Shown here: positions 1 to 13,062 of the stretch, piece by piece
Layout: each line of letters begins with the position of its first letter
Position numbering within the stretch: the first letter of the stretch is position 1
Assembly (NCBI GenBank): GCA_001466705.2
Contig: LATX02000240.1
Coordinates: 62,001 to 126,000 of the forward strand
Length of the DNA stretch: 64,000 bases
Source: Moniliophthora roreri
Lineage: Eukaryota > Basidiomycota > Agaricomycetes > Agaricales > Marasmiaceae
Direction of reading: 5' to 3'
Notes under the pieces: generated by a model
What the model saw: only the letters and a program-made list of their open reading frames with translations
What the model was told of the DNA's origin: nothing
Databases searched by the model: none
Translations under genes and position numbers: made by a program

Positions 1-915
1 CAAACTCGGACCGCTTATACCAACTGACATGCAGATTTCGTCAGGAACGAGTGATTGATGATCAAGTATTGCGGTATACCAACCACGACAGATAAAAATT
101 GACACCTGGGAATAGGCCGGCTTCAAACGTTCCCAAAAGGAGTCGCATGGCTAACGGCAAAAATAGAGCTGTTGAGCTCTGCAAGCTTTAGGGACAGGTG
201 TTGGTGGAGTCACTTACTGACGAGACCACCATAATCGTGAACAAGACCTTGGACTGTCTGCAAGGAACATGTGAACGAGATTGATATCGAGGGAGAATGG
301 TGCCCAAAAACATACCATCATAACACCCCAGAGTAACATCAGTCCCGAGAGCCATATTGACGGCCGTAAGCGTTTTAGGAAAACGTTTGATGGAACCTGG
401 CGGTCAATATGAGTAAGATCCAGCATGCAATATTGGGGATATGCACCTCGAAAATGGCGTAGCTTGTTTCCAGAGTCAAAAAGAGCAGCACACAGAAATG
501 GAAAAGGAAACATACCTGAAGAAGAACACTGTCAACGATATGAGGTACTGATCGTCGGTGATCCCGAGGTCTTTTTCCAGGTCGTACAACTATTCAGAAT
601 CGTTTACACATATTTTGAGCACCTGAAGAGAGTATCCGACAGACCTTAGCACTTGATACAGGGGTCAGTAACAGATAGAGACGTGCTAGACGAAGAAACT
701 CACTTTCCGATACTCGTTCGATCCAAGAAACTCAAAAGATACAAGAAGGATAGCCATGGGATAAGAGCAAAGTCTATCTTGCGTATGAGTTTGCGCTCGT
801 CCACACCAGAGACATCGACATGGGCGTTATAGAGTGGTGTCTCGTGCGGCGCTTGCATTGATGCAGCTTCTTTGTCGGAGCTGGAAGAAGAGACGACGGG
901 CTTCTCCGTATCCAT
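1..915 (-). CDS. MFS transporter, anion:cation symporter (allantoate/Tna1-like), 5' part only
   Basis: This is the N-terminal half of a plasma-membrane transporter of the major facilitator superfamily; the gene runs off the left edge. The ATG is at 915-913. Exon 1 encodes a short acidic, Ser-rich cytoplasmic tail and then the family signature DRTSIG at the end of TM1. Further exons read leftward: one carries DLEKDLGITDDQY, one carries VPSNVFLKRLRPSIW, and one near 70-150 carries LLLGTFEAGLFPGVNFYLS. At the very edge comes WYKRSEF, the standard loop after TM5 in the Dal5/Tna1 group. Introns are short. One exon junction after the first exon is not resolved cleanly. Substrates in this group are carboxylates, vitamins or ureides, and the sequence does not say which. 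It is only distantly related to the other MFS genes in the window. Confidence 0.8.
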
Positions 916-2427
916 GATGGTGGTCCTGAACAGAAAGCGGGAAGAAAGGGTAGCTGAGCGTTCGACATTTTTGAGTTGATAAAATCAATGCGAGTAAACC
1001 TGCCGTAACCCTTTGCGTACCCCATGCTCCTTACCCCGCGTGTGAACGGATTCCCTCTTCCTGGCAATCACGTATCATCCGCCGGATATCTCTCTCCATT
1101 TCCCATCACTCCGACTGTGCTCTACAGTTGTCGATTCGAACCTGAATGATGTCTTATATGACTCACGTCACCCGCGGAGAGGCTGGAAAGACCTGTACGC
1201 GCGAGTTCTGTGGTGCTCTCACGTTGTACTCATTGGCGACATTCAGAAGGACAAGGAACCTTGCAAGAAACGATAATCAGAACCTAGAACAATAACTTCA
1301 ACTCGTAGCTCCTTTGTCGTGCTGATGAAATGAATACAGCCCCAAGATTTGAGGATCCGGAACATCAAGCTCAAGTGCAAACTTTCCTGCCGCTCTCCGT
1401 AGATTCGCAGTCTGGCATATTTTACTGCCGGTTCTCAGGACTCGATATCGTTCTCATTTTAGTTCAGCTTTCGACCTAAGAATGGCTCAGGTCTATGCTA
1501 GCAAAGGACTGGCGAGAATTATATCGTTTTCTGAATCAGAATGCCCAGGGATGATTGGTTCTTATCCGCTTGCCAAGGACAGACAAGTTGTGTTGGAGCG
1601 TACTTTCCTGACTACTATACACACGCCGCGCTCGCGTCATCTATATACCGGTTCCTCAAGTATCCGAATTCAGGAGAGTCAGAAGGTTCTGTATAATTGG
1701 TTCTCTCCTCTTGTATCCCGAAACTGACCGCTTCTAAAAAGTTACAGGTATTTCTTGGTAACTATATGTTTCTACTTCGAAATCTTGAGGTCTTTCTTGT
1801 GCGTCGCATTCTCAGGAAGCATCTGTCGTCAGCATCGGAGTACTGAAAGCCCGTCCTTTCTGAGAGCTGCCCGGGACCGGCATGCACTCTTACCGCAACA
1901 ACGACCCGGGTGAGCTCGGGATCGTCGTGTCATTGCGGTCTCTAGTTCCGGGTATCCTGGTCCAACCTGGATCGACAGTCTCAGGGCAACTTAAATATAG
2001 CTGGTTAAATCTAAGATACGTGGACTGCGCCACACCCTACCACTTCTTGTAATGTCATATGCATTGCAATGTGATAAAAATAAAAAACAGTAGTACATTG
2101 TGCAGTCATGATATGATAATGAGAAGCAGCGTAATGTAATCAAACCAAGCTATGTACGAGAATAAAGTAAGGCCATCGACTGACTGTCCCCAAGAGAGAC
2201 AAGAGAAAAACAATGTCAAGTGAATTGATGATGCCAATTGCATATATACCATAATGCGAGGAATGTCCAAGTTACAAAAGAGGCTATAAAAAAATCCACA
2301 GAAAGAAGACACCAAAGGTGAAAGCAAATTACCGATAAAATGAATGATTAAACGAAGAAGGGTATGATGAAGGTAGGATATGAACAAAGCCCAAGTGAGA
2401 GGCCGGAAGCTGACACATCTTTATAGG
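916..2427. other. Intergenic, no gene seen
   Basis: This 1.5 kb stretch holds only short unrelated reading frames without family signatures. The right part (about 2040-2400) is AT-rich and probably includes the 3' untranslated region of the Reg1-like gene. The left part serves as promoter for the MFS gene. Confidence 0.6.
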
Positions 2428-5400
2428 TTATTGACTCCGATCGCTACTACCATGGTTCCATAACCCGAGATATGCTCGAGCTGAAGACATGATGCCGGCC
2501 GCCTTGCCCATGATAGAGTCTTCCATGGGATTGGTAGGACTCGTCGGTTCCTTATCAGCGGCCGATTTCGAGACCGGAGAGCTAGGGCTGTCTGGCGGCT
2601 TATCAGAGTCAGGAAGCGGTTTCCGACTATGCACAATGGGTTCTTGTGGTAGAATATTGGGAGACAACGAAATTGGCATCGATGTCGAAGGGTCCACCGA
2701 TGATGTCGAGTACGACATCCTTGGCGAGGACATATGGGGCTGGGTTATACCTATGGGGGGCCTGAGATTCATCTTGGCGATCGCATGAGCAGCACCACTC
2801 ATGCTCAACGCAGGCGAGTTGGCAGGCGTTGGATGCGAGGCGCGGATCACATCGTCCTCACTGGGGTATCTAGGCGAAGAAGCACGCGCTGATTCAATAT
2901 CAACGCCAATGAGCGGCATCGTTGACTCCGATACAGGCACGATAGTCTGTGAACTCGAGGCCGAAGAGATTCCTGATTCCGAAATTACTGGCGAAGAGAG
3001 CGACGGTGACTGAGGAGGGCTATTGGCTGCAGCAGCAATGCTGTCGCTACTCATACTACTAGACAACGAAGGGGGCCCTGCGGACACCACATTCTCTATA
3101 CCGTCAGGGCTCGAGCTGTGGCTCAGCTTTCGCTCTTTCCTCTCCCTGCCTCGGCTACTACTACGCTGCGGTCGGTCCCTATCACGGTCCCTTTCACGAT
3201 CACCTATCCGACCGTTTGCATAAACACTATACCCGATACCGATTGTACCACCCTCGGGCGACAAACTACCAAGTGGAGATTCATGATTAGATCTGGGTCG
3301 CTCCCTGTCCGATAACGAAGACGATGTTCGAGTAGAGGAACGACCTCTGGAGGATGAAGGCTCGGGTGAGGTATTGATGATAGCACCCCGGCCGCGTAGA
3401 GGAGGGGAGAGAAGGGACGAGGAAGAGCTGGTACGGTCAAAAGATGGGTTTCGACCAGGAACAGATATGGCAGGTGTGGTAGATGATGGTGCCTGCGGAG
3501 AAGGAGTGCGAGATTTCGACCTGGACCGTGACCTTGACTGGCGCTCACTGCCATCGTCTGTGAGGTCCGGAGAGCAAGGACTTGATGAAGGACTACTCCT
3601 GCTTCGGTCCCGTCGATCATCACTGGACCTCAACATTTTCCTCCTCGTATGCGTTCGACTACCGCGCCTGGTGTAATCTTCTCCAAGATCAGGCCCACCA
3701 AAGTAGTCGTACGCATCTTCCTCCGTACCCTCTTCTTCAGAACCTCTACCAGCACGATCAACGACTGGCGGTGTTCTTACTACAATAGGCAGTGATGGGG
3801 AAACAATACCAGCCGAACCACCATTGTGTTTGGGCTTCTTCGAGCTGCTATCTGCAGAGAAGAACGCTTCCTGATGGTGATAGACGTTGTCTTCGCCTTC
3901 TGTCTCTTTTGATCTTCGCTGGTCCGGTTTCCCTGCTTGTTCTGTCCTCGACTGCACGTGCTGTTCCGACTTTGTGGAATCGCCTGACCGTCGCTCCTCA
4001 TCTGCGTCTTCCATCAATTCGACCTCTGCCTCTGCTCCGTTCACATTGGATTGAATCTGAGGGCTTGTACTTCTGCTCACATTGAGAGCCGACGACCGTC
4101 CACCATAAGACGAACCATATCTCCCACTTGGTGGTGGCATGTAGACGAGCTCGACTGGAGTTCCAGCACTCTCGCTGTCACTACTTTTGTAGTCGCCGTA
4201 CATTGCTCCACCACTGATAGCACCACCAAAGCCTCCGTCATCACTGAAAGCTTCGTCGCCAAAGCCATCCATCCAACCAGCATATCTAGAACCACCACTT
4301 CCGTCTTCATGCACCCCGAACCCATCCCAGGCTGGGAAAGACCCTGGGTATGCAAAACTGTTGGAACTACCCGTCTTGAGGACCGTAGGTGCGATAGGAG
4401 CAATGGTAACCATTTGCGACTGCGCATAATCCGACCCAAGACCCGAAGAGGACGAGTTCCTGTGTAAACTTATAGAAGGTCGTGCAGTGCTAGTGCTGTT
4501 GGCGCCCGAACGTCTGCGACGACTGATGTGTGTAGGTAGTGGCTTGCGCCTCTTTCCAGAAGCGGGTGATGAATTAGATTCTGCGGAAGATGACGAGGAA
4601 GTTGATGCCTTGGATTTTGAACGTGGTGGTTTCAAGCGGTCGTCCTTGCTGGAGTGGCGTGAAGTCCGCATCTCGATGACACCTTCATTGTCAAAGTCCT
4701 CGACTTCGTCTTCGTCGTCATCGTCATCCTGATCTTCAATGAAGATGTCCTCGTCGTAATCGGAATCTGAATCAGTGATTGCACACTCGTTCAGACCCCA
4801 GTCGGCGTCAAACTCATCCTCATTTTCCACGTCTTCGTCATAACTATCAAGAAGGGTAAGCTATATATATATGAAAATGATAAGCTCAGATAGAAGGTCA
4901 CATACCCATCGTCGTCACCGATTTGAGCATCTTCGTCGAGTCCTTCATACCGGTCGTCGCATATAAGTCCTTTTGGCTTATCAATCGCAATGCATTGTTC
5001 CACAAACGTGTTGAAAGTGATGTGCTTCTTCTTTTGAGGCGCCACCGAATTAGGAGCAAGCTCGCTTGCGGTGCCTCGAGGAGAGGCAGAAGCCGAGTTT
5101 GAATTGGATGACGACGATTGCGAAGTGGGGGGATGTTGACTGCCAAGATGCGAGGAAAAGTACCCCGTGAGATTTGTTGAACTGTTCGTGCGAGAAGGAC
5201 GCGAATTAGCCAGGGTGTTGGATGATGTGGATCCGGCGGCGCCGGGAGGCTCTATGCGAGGTGGAGAATCCTTGCGGAATGTACGGTCGGGTCCCCATCG
5301 AGTGATATGAGTGTCCGATTTAGTATGAACGAGGGAGGGTCGGCGTGGTTTAGATGCCGAAATACCTAGATATCATTGTAAGATATCGCTTCTTCAGACA

Positions 5401-6018
5401 TGAACGATACTAGGCTGACCTTCATGCTCGCCATCGCTTTCTGAAGGGCTGAATACGGGGCTTGTGGGCAAGTCGCTTGTGAGCAATTCACTTATGCTTC
5501 GATATTTGAGGATGGATTTCTGTTTTGGCGTTGTCGAGAGGTCAAGACGATCATGGGCTGAAACCCGATGTCTTTCTCTATCATATCTGGGTTTTGGTGG
5601 AGGTGACCAGTCCACAGCTGTGTGCAGGGGGCCATAGAGCCATGTAACATCAGAGTCCTTTAGCCTAACAAAGCCGCAAACAACCAGAGCATGTAAAAAT
5701 AAGAATGATATGAAAGATTAGAGAGAATAACCGAGGGTATAAAATGATTACAGACCAGTTGAGAGTCTCTGGGTTCACAGTCTTCAACTTGTTCCGCTGC
5801 TTCCACCACGTCCTCCAACTTGCGTTCTCTAGGCGCATACCATTGGCGATTTCATTCTTCTGCCTCGTCATATTTCTCCATGAGCGCCAGACATCCTCTT
5901 CTCTCCAATCATGGCTAAGATAATCGACTTGCGCTCTTGGTTGAGTTTCCAGAGAAGAGTCGTCGGGTACGGCGTTTGCAGTGACGGAGTGCATCAAGAC
6001 AGGGAGATAATGGGCCAT
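2428..6018 (-). CDS. reg1: Reg1-like regulatory subunit of protein phosphatase 1 (DUF1752/GATA-like domain)
   Basis: Reg1 proteins recruit type-1 phosphatase (Glc7) to Snf1 kinase and control glucose repression. Exons 6018-5756, 5664-5420, 5365-4906 and 4843-2428 join in frame to 1127 residues. Residues about 31-101 are the hallmark domain, with DYLSHDWREEDVW, LENASWRTWWKQ, LKTVNPETLNW and DVTWLYGPL. Near residue 285 lies KKHITFN followed by VEQCIAID, a PP1-docking RVxF-type motif in the same context as in yeast Reg1. An acidic patch (EDQDDDDDEDEVED) and a very long Ser/Arg-rich disordered tail follow; the tail is longer than in yeast relatives. I chose the ATG at 6018. The frame is open for a further 42 codons upstream but contains no ATG. 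Large antisense open frames over the last exon are composition shadows. Confidence 0.88.
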
Positions 6019-8305
6019 AGCGGGGGAGCAGGAAAGGACGACACTGTCCGCCGAGGTCGATAAATATGAGCAGGATGTCAAAGACGATGGGGAGAGAGGA
6101 AAAGTAGAGGTGATCGAGGATGTCGGAAGAAATGCAAGCTCCACTGTTTTACACTGTCACCCAGACAGAGGGCGGCAACGGACCACGGTCTCAGCCTTCA
6201 TCCGCGCCGGGTGGCCGAATATGGATTAAATTTCAAAAACCATAGCACGCGTTTTCATTTTTTGTACCTTTTTTCAGCTTTTTCCTTTTTTTGATCATTC
6301 CGATAACTCCAATCAGGTTCAAGCCTGGATTGCACATTGTGTGTGTATATATGTATCGCTGTCGACCCTTGATGCACTTCAAAGCTTGTCCTTCAACCTC
6401 TGGAACTTGCAGGAAGTAAGCTTACAGTACAAGGAAGACAAAGACAGCAGTTGCCCCACACACCATGATGACTGAATACCCCATTTTTGATCCATACCGT
6501 TTCAAGACCGCTCATTCCCACTCCTCCTCATAGTCATTGTATCATACCGAAAGGAATCCGCTCTCTAACGCCATTCCCAGTGGACTTTATTGCCAGGCAC
6601 CGGTAACATCACTCGCTCAGAATCACAAGTAACAGCTGGAGAGATCTAGAAACAACTGAGCGACTTGTGCTGAGGGATTTATTTTTTTTTTTTTGCTGGA
6701 GCATCATCATCATCATTCCATCTGGGTCAGCGATTCCGAAAAGTTCCGGATTTTGCTAACCCTCAAACGCATGCAACAGCGCTCTCTCAGATCTGTGACA
6801 CTGCTATTAACGGCTCACAGCCCCTTTACTGGTCTGTCCATATGTTGGTCCGACCGACCATTCTCAAGGAATCGGTTCCCATGCACACGCGAGATGACCG
6901 TTTGCGGTTACAACATTTAGCTTGATTCAAGCTTGCCGGGGTCTTTCGTACATCAACTACCAACGGAAATGCAAATCACCAAGTTTGTTCCGGGAGTTTT
7001 TTTTTTTGAAAAGGCACCAGTTTCCTTTGTTTTTCACGGTTCCACGAGCCTGACCACGATCATATGTAAGACGAACAATCGATAAAATTCGAGTGCCCTT
7101 CCAGCAAGACGCGGTTTGTCTAAAGATAGCAAATTCTAGTCCTTATCCGGCTTGTCGCGCTGATGGCGCAATTGAAATTTGAACCTGGAGCACCAATGCT
7201 CCGAGCTTAAGCGAGGTTTCGCAATGCTCCGGACCCGATGTTATCAATTCAACGCCCCAATCGACAAAGACAAAATCATCGGCCGTTGCACCCATACCCT
7301 TTGCCCAATGACCCTCCCCCAATCACCGAACAAGGTGACGTGTAAACCCTCATTTGGTGGACAAGACGAGAAGCGTACCCTCAAAACAGCAACATTACAC
7401 TATGTGAGCAGCCAGCTTGCAGACGTACTTTATGAATGTAAACGTTTTCTATTGAATGTCGTAAAGTTTATTAGGCAGCTGACTGCATCGTACGATATTC
7501 GCATGGCAGCAGGCGGCAGCCAATTGTCGGCTTCCCAGTAGGTAGGTACTACAAGCAGGTAGCAGGTACCAGGCCCTGTCATAACCAACCCGGAGTAATT
7601 GGGGAGGGATGTATTTGCAACACGAGTGTAGCCCAAATTTCACAGAAAAGAAGCACACAAGGTCAAAGTAGGCCAAACCCCAGGGTTTTGTATGTATACT
7701 GTACATCAATCAGATCAGGCCACAACCTACGCATGATTGACAAGAAAGATGGAGAAACAGCAATGGATTCCCCGCAAGTGACTTGCGGAGTTGAGATCTA
7801 CAGTACCCATTCAATCCCACTAACTGTGCATCACGTCTATCATTTGCCCCATACCCCAATTAAACCAGTTTCATGCACGTTGGCGGAACGGCGGGAACCA
7901 ATATTTGTTTCGCATGTTCTGGTGACTTGAGTGCGGTAAGTTGGCGGGAGGCTTAGTTTGTCGTTGACTCGGGAAATGACAGGGAAGGAGAGCCGCTCAA
8001 TGTCAGCTGGTGAAATTTGTTATGGGTGCTTGCACCAGTACTGCGGATCACAGCTGTGGCAGATACGAGTCGCATGATCACGTCGTTCAATTGCAAAGTG
8101 AGACCCGTAAAGCCAATCTTCCGAAGTGAAACAAACGATCATATCTTGTGAAAACGAGTCTTGCTGGGACCTAGTAATCAACGTTGCTGGTCGTGTCAGA
8201 GTCGTGTCGCGCAGTCCAGGGTCAGCACTGCCAAGCGTGGGACCAACAGCTCTCCCAACAACCATCACTACTCCCTATAATCCAGTCACTTTTTTTCTCT
8301 CTGGC
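6019..8305. other. Long intergenic region, no gene supported
   Basis: About 2.3 kb separates two divergently transcribed genes. It has oligo-T runs near 6680 and 7000 and several short frames, for example 7179-7541 and 7688-7930. None shows a recognisable domain or a plausible exon chain. It is probably regulatory sequence of the Reg1-like gene on the left and the first BTB gene on the right. Confidence 0.55.
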
Positions 8306-9296
8306 ATGGACGTAGATTCAAGTACAGCTTCAGCTTCATTACTGAATTCGACATTCAACGATTCCAAAGCGGACGTTATTCTACGAACTAGCGATGGAGT
8401 TGACTTTATGATGTACAAAACTCTCCTTTCGTTATCATCTTCTTTCTTCGACGGAATGTTCTCCTTGCCTCAGCCTGATTCGGTGAAAATAGATCAGAAT
8501 GGCCTTCCCATCGTACCAGTACCGGAATCCAGTGCAGCTACCGAAAAACTCCTGATGTTTATCCATCCAGCTCATGCACCTGTCCTCGAATCGCTAGATG
8601 ACATACGGCTCGTCCTAGAACCCGCTATCAAGTACGACATGACTGCCGTATCCAAGAGAATCGTAGCACAGATGGAACGATTCATAAACGCGGAACCTCT
8701 CCAAGCATATTGTGTTGCCTGGCAATTCAAACTTAGGGATCAGGTCGGACGAGCAGCTAAACGTCTTCTTACTCGACCTCTCCTTCCTCGGCGTTTCGTG
8801 AAAGAGCTTGATTTAGTTCCTGCCACGGCGCTTCATCGACTTCACGAATACCACTACAACTGCGGCAAGGCTGCACGAGCAGTCTCAACTGCGTTTGGAT
8901 GGATAGACGTAGCATCATTCGTGCGATTCGATGCTGGGGGAATCTGTTGCGACTGTGCTAACGGGAATGAGCCGGTGACTGGTTATGACAACCAGTCAAT
9001 TTCTCCCAGGACTTGGTGGCTGGATTACATGCGTGAATCAGCTACTCTGTTGCAGCAGCGGCCATGCGGAGACACAGTCAAGGATCCCGAGCTGTTGAAC
9101 AAAGTCTTTAAATGGGCGGTTCAATGCAGATATTGCAAAGATCGTGTGTTCACGGAGATGCAGGAATTTGCGGAAGAGTTTGCTGTGGAGATTGAACGAG
9201 CTACAGATATGGTGCGTGCTATTTGTTCTGCTTCTCTCTTTTTCTTACTAACCCTATTATTAGATTGAACTGAACATCAAAAGAGACTTCTTCTGA
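8306..9296 (+). CDS. BTB/POZ domain protein, paralog 1
   Basis: BTB/POZ proteins dimerise and often act as Cullin-3 substrate adaptors; this fungal group has no assigned function. Exons 8306-9211 and 9264-9296 give 312 residues. The BTB core is at about residues 20-110: SKADVILRTSDGVDFMMYK, then LSLSSSFFDGMF. The C-terminal half holds a family-specific helical region with AEPLQAYCVAWQFKLRD and paired CxxC-type cysteines (CCDCAN, CRYCKDRVF) that may bind metal. I start at the ATG at 8306 because the next gene and the third paralog begin equivalently just before the BTB. A 52-base intron separates the body from a tiny last exon ending IELNIKRDFF. The open frame upstream to 8126 is not conserved in the paralogs. 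A second BTB gene follows 101 bases downstream on the same strand. Confidence 0.85.
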
Positions 9297-9397
9297 TTGC
9301 GGCGTGGTTACCGAAAGCCTCGCCGCCGCCAATAAGGCGCCTTTAACCTTTGGACAGGTTCCAGAGTAATCAAACCTTTTTTTAACCATCCACCACC

Positions 9398-10389
9398 ATG
9401 TCTGAAGACGTCACAGCTTCCAACGACTATGTGGATCTCCTCGAACCACCATTCAATCACCCCGACGCGGACGTCATTGTTCGCTCTATATCCAGCAAGG
9501 TGGATTTCCGTGTCATTAGATCTTTCCTCTCCTTCGCATCCCCAGTATGGCAGAGCATGCTGTTAATGCCCCAGGCGGAGGGCTCAAAGGAAATGAAAGA
9601 TGGCCTCGCGATCATACCCCTCGAAGAAGATCACGACACGTTGGAGACGTTACTCAGGTTCTGTTATCCCCTTGGTGCAGGCGCCACAATGCCACCACTT
9701 CAATTCGCAGCCGAGGTGTTTGAAGCAGCGAGAAAGTACTGCTTGGACGGTGTAGAGAGTGCGATGATGAAGCAAATCACAGAGTTGTATCTCCATACAC
9801 AACCATTGCACTTGTTCGCATTCGCCACACGTTTTGGGATGTATGATGAGCGCAGGATCGCTGCAAGGCAGACTCTTTGCATGCCTCTACTGGAAAGAAG
9901 CTATATCGATGAATTGGAATGGATAACTGCGGGATCATATATCCGTCTTCAGGAGTATCACATTCGCTGCGGAGAAGTCGCGAGCAACCTAGCACAGAAC
10001 CTAGACTGGGTCACGAGGGATTCATACGTTTGGTTCGAATGTACGGAATGTGCTAGACGAGACGGAGCGACATGGGTAGTGACAATTTCGGAAAACCGGA
10101 GGAAGTGGGTGTATTCAAAATGGTGGCAGGATTTTATGACTGTCATGGGGCGCGCATTAAGGGAAAGACCCTCTCCTGCGACTGTGAAGGACCAGGGACT
10201 GGTGGATGAGGCCTTGGGTAAAGCCTGTGCAGCATGCCAAGTGTGCCGGACCAGAGTCTTTGGTGAGATGAGGGAGTTTTGTGAACTGTTGGCGGAGGAG
10301 GTTGATGAAACCACAAAAGCAGTACGTCAGATTCGCCGTTTGCTAAAAATAAATTTACTCAGTTTGTTTCACAGATTGTCTTATTCTAA
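9398..10389 (+). CDS. BTB/POZ domain protein, paralog 2
   Basis: This is a tandem neighbour and diverged paralog of the preceding gene. Exons 9398-10321 and 10375-10389 encode 312 residues, the same length as paralog 1. The BTB fold starts HPDADVIVRSISSKVDFRV and continues LSFASPVWQSML. The shared C-terminal region follows: QPLHLFAFATRFGM, LQEYHIRCGEVA, WVYSKWWQDFM and a CxxC pair in ACQVCRTRVF. The last intron (53 bases) sits at the same place as in paralog 1, and the final exon adds only IVLF. It is closer to the third paralog at 44 kb (shared VDLLEPPFNH-type start, KWVYSKWWQ block) than to its physical neighbour. Role inferred: protein-protein interaction adaptor; partners unknown. Confidence 0.86.
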
Positions 10390-10599
10390 CCATCGGAATT
10401 AGTACTAACGAAGAACTCCCCCATTACTTCAGTCTTCCACCATCATTGTGTAAAATCATATCCGTTAACCCCGTGCATGTCGTTCCAAATACAGTATACC
10501 TAGGTCGTGTACATCAAGTATTTTTCATAGCAATATTCCTGGAAAACATAGGTTACTTCCTCGGTCGGAGAACGGAAAAAACCCGGGACATACTGTTTA

Positions 10600-12568
10600 T
10601 CCGTTATATCAGCGAAGGCCATGACGGTCTCTTTCTTTCCCTCTGAACATCCTCATCTGTCCACCCTTTCTCGGCTTTCAGTGCCTCGATCTGCGGCCAT
10701 TCAAGCCAAGATTGATTCCAGCGTAACGCACTACCGAACGTACCCATAAGGAAGGGTCTCGATCCAAAGTTTATGGACAATGCGATTTTTCAACGTACCG
10801 AATAACAGAGTACCTTTTCTGGCCGGTCCCATTGTGAGTTCCGACGCGGAGCGTGGCTGGTGTCACCGAACGTTAGCAAACGAACGATAGATTACCCACT
10901 CCGACAATTATGGAAATACCTTCTTGTCCGAGTGCCAACCACAGAGGAGCGTAGTCAGAGAAGCAACCGCTCCTTCCGGGGTACTCAAAATCAAAAGTCT
11001 GCTTCGAACCCTTCGCACGGAGTTGGCACGCAAAGGCAGAGTCTGAGCATGCGAGGGGATATGGGAAGTGATCACGTGTATCCAAAGTCCTAATGGCCAA
11101 TTAGCAGTGTCAGGACAAGTCAAGCTCAACTCGAAAGCCCACAGTTGCTCATTCTACCATTAGGAATACCAGCTTCGAGATTTTATCATATTCAAGGAAT
11201 AACTTGGTAGCGTATTAAGCACAATCAACCATGTTCTTATGCGTTCAATCGCGCTTGCATGGGAGAATCCGGCATCCAAACTAGAACACATAGTCCGACT
11301 ACAGCCGCGAAACCACCAAGCAGTAGTGGTATTTCACAATTTTGGACCTTTGGAACATTGTGCGCTGGCGATTTACAAACGATTTTTAGCCTGTGCTCGA
11401 ATTTGGGTATAAGTGGCCTGTATCAAGGAGGTGCTTGAACGGGTGTATCCAAGGTGTATCAACGAACGTCTGGCCGTGTATGTAATATGATTGTCCATCA
11501 TAATGTACTACACCCTATTGTTGGTGGTCAAACAATGTGTTACATCAAGGGCATGGAAGACGCACATATGCGACGAAGGCCTCAAATATCTTCGTTAGAC
11601 CATTCTACTCACGATCCAAAATCAGCCCCAGTGATTCCACCTAAATGCATGATACTGACCATGACGTAAAACCCATGAAATTCGTTTCGTAGAACATTGA
11701 AGCGATATGAATTAAGCAACACAATGCTCACACATGCCTGGTCAACGCGTCATTAACGACGTCCATGGATTGTACTTAACAACGTACCGAGAAGGAATCA
11801 CAGTGCAAAGAATGAGCCAAAGGTAGGAGCCACGGCATGAGGGGCCAGTACAGTTCCCCATATGACCACGTTACTGCCTGTATTTGTTATTCATGAGTAT
11901 TCTATTCGGGCCACGAAATGTGAACGAACCTAGGTACTTTGCGATTCGAGCTCTCTGAGCTAGGTAGACGGTGGGGAATTCGAAGACCAGAAAACCTTTA
12001 GTCAGAGAGTAAGAAGAGTAGGAGTCATACCAAGGTCGAATGACATTGAAACCAAGTTTTATTGCTATAACAGTCAAAGTGTCTTTGCTTAGAGGCTTCG
12101 AGCGATGAGAATAACTTACCTGTCCCTTGATCGGGAGACCCATGACACTAAGAGGAAAAGGATTAACTCCAAGGTATGAGGATGGTCAGAGAGCGATACC
12201 TGGCATAGTTCAATGATGTCTTATTCCTTTGACAGCTGATCATAGTCATTCGAGGCAAACCCTCTCAACACACTTATAAGAATTGCGAAAAGTAAACGGC
12301 TGCAGAGGTGGAATCAAACAAATTCTGTCGGGTGTTAGTATCCCAAGCAACTATTTGACTGCAGTTGACGTACCATCTTCCGGCGCAAATCGTTATTATA
12401 CTGCTCCCTGAATTCTGCACTTCTTTCTAGGCTCACAAGCTTCAGAGCTTCATCTCCAGCTCCGAGGTTAATCAAATCTGAACTAGGTGAGTAGGATGCC
12501 TTCTCGTCCACAATTGACGAGGACTTGGTCTCTAGATTTTCGAGGCTCTTCTTGTCGGTAGAACTCAT
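10600..12568 (-). pseudogene. Decayed MFS allantoate-permease-type transporter
   Basis: Exon by exon this region matches the intact MFS gene at 32.3-34.6 kb. The start (ATG at 12568-12566) encodes LINLGAGDEALKLVSLER, as in the intact gene. Further left come MGLPIKGQ, then KGFLVFEFPTVYLAQRARIAKYL, then a block equivalent to VVIWGTVLAPHAVA. That block reads FFAL followed by a TGA at 11800-11798 where the intact gene has Arg in FALRFLLG. The segment around 11240-11300 lacks about 100 bases of the loop present in the intact copy. The C-terminal exon (LKAEKGWTDEDVQRE) runs into a shifted frame and an early stop. No complete protein is possible without repair, so I call it a pseudogene. It is not notably CpG-poor, so its decay looks like ordinary drift with indels. 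Confidence 0.82.
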
Positions 12569-13062
12569 GGTAAGAGATGAGGAACAGGACCTAAGAACCC
12601 TCGTTGCTTTAGTGGCGTTGAAACAGATCATAGTCCCCTCGACATAGATAAGCCAGAGCCGTTTCCTTATTATTAATCATGAAGGAACCCAAACGGCAAT
12701 CTAACGTGAAGAATTGCCTGGCGAATGGAGTGATGCGACTCCGTCAACGCAAGGGAATGGATAGTAGAGATTTTGGTGGATCAACGTATGATCGTCAAAG
12801 CGAGCTGATTAGTTCATAAAGCTAGGTAAAGTCCACTGCTCACATCGTATTCCGATAGAATGATAACAGGAATGGCGGTGAGCAATTTCTATGCAGTCTG
12901 GGTCAGTGGGAAAGACGGTATTATCTGTGTGTTCTCAGCAAGTACATCATACTTCCAATGGTCCATAATCAGGTTTCCGGCGTGAGGGATTTTTTCCGGC
13001 ATTCATCAAGGATTCAAGAGGGCTTCTTTTCAAATATCAAGTCCACGGGTCTATTTGAACTT
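12569..13062. other. Intergenic, nothing seen
   Basis: About 490 bases between the start of the MFS pseudogene and the 3' end of the complex I subunit gene. No frame with family resemblance. It probably contains the old promoter of the pseudogene and the NDUFA6 3' end. Confidence 0.55.

Noticed and set aside
1121..1160. TTCGAA-containing segment resembling a tRNA T-loop
   Set aside because: Flanking bases cannot form a T stem, and no anticodon or acceptor arm is found at the right distance.
3204..4467. Several long open frames antisense or out of frame inside the last Reg1-like exon
   Set aside because: They arise from the biased Ser/Arg/Pro codon content of a disordered region; the Reg1 frame has the domain evidence.
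6693..6920. Plus-strand frame with a run of histidines
   Set aside because: The histidine run comes from a CAT microsatellite; no domain, no conserved neighbours, no splice partners.
7179..7541. 120-codon plus-strand frame in the 6-8 kb gap
   Set aside because: No recognisable domain or codon pattern and no exon chain.
8126..8305. N-terminal extension of the first BTB gene
   Set aside because: The two paralogs start just before the BTB domain, and the extension looks like promoter and 5' untranslated sequence.
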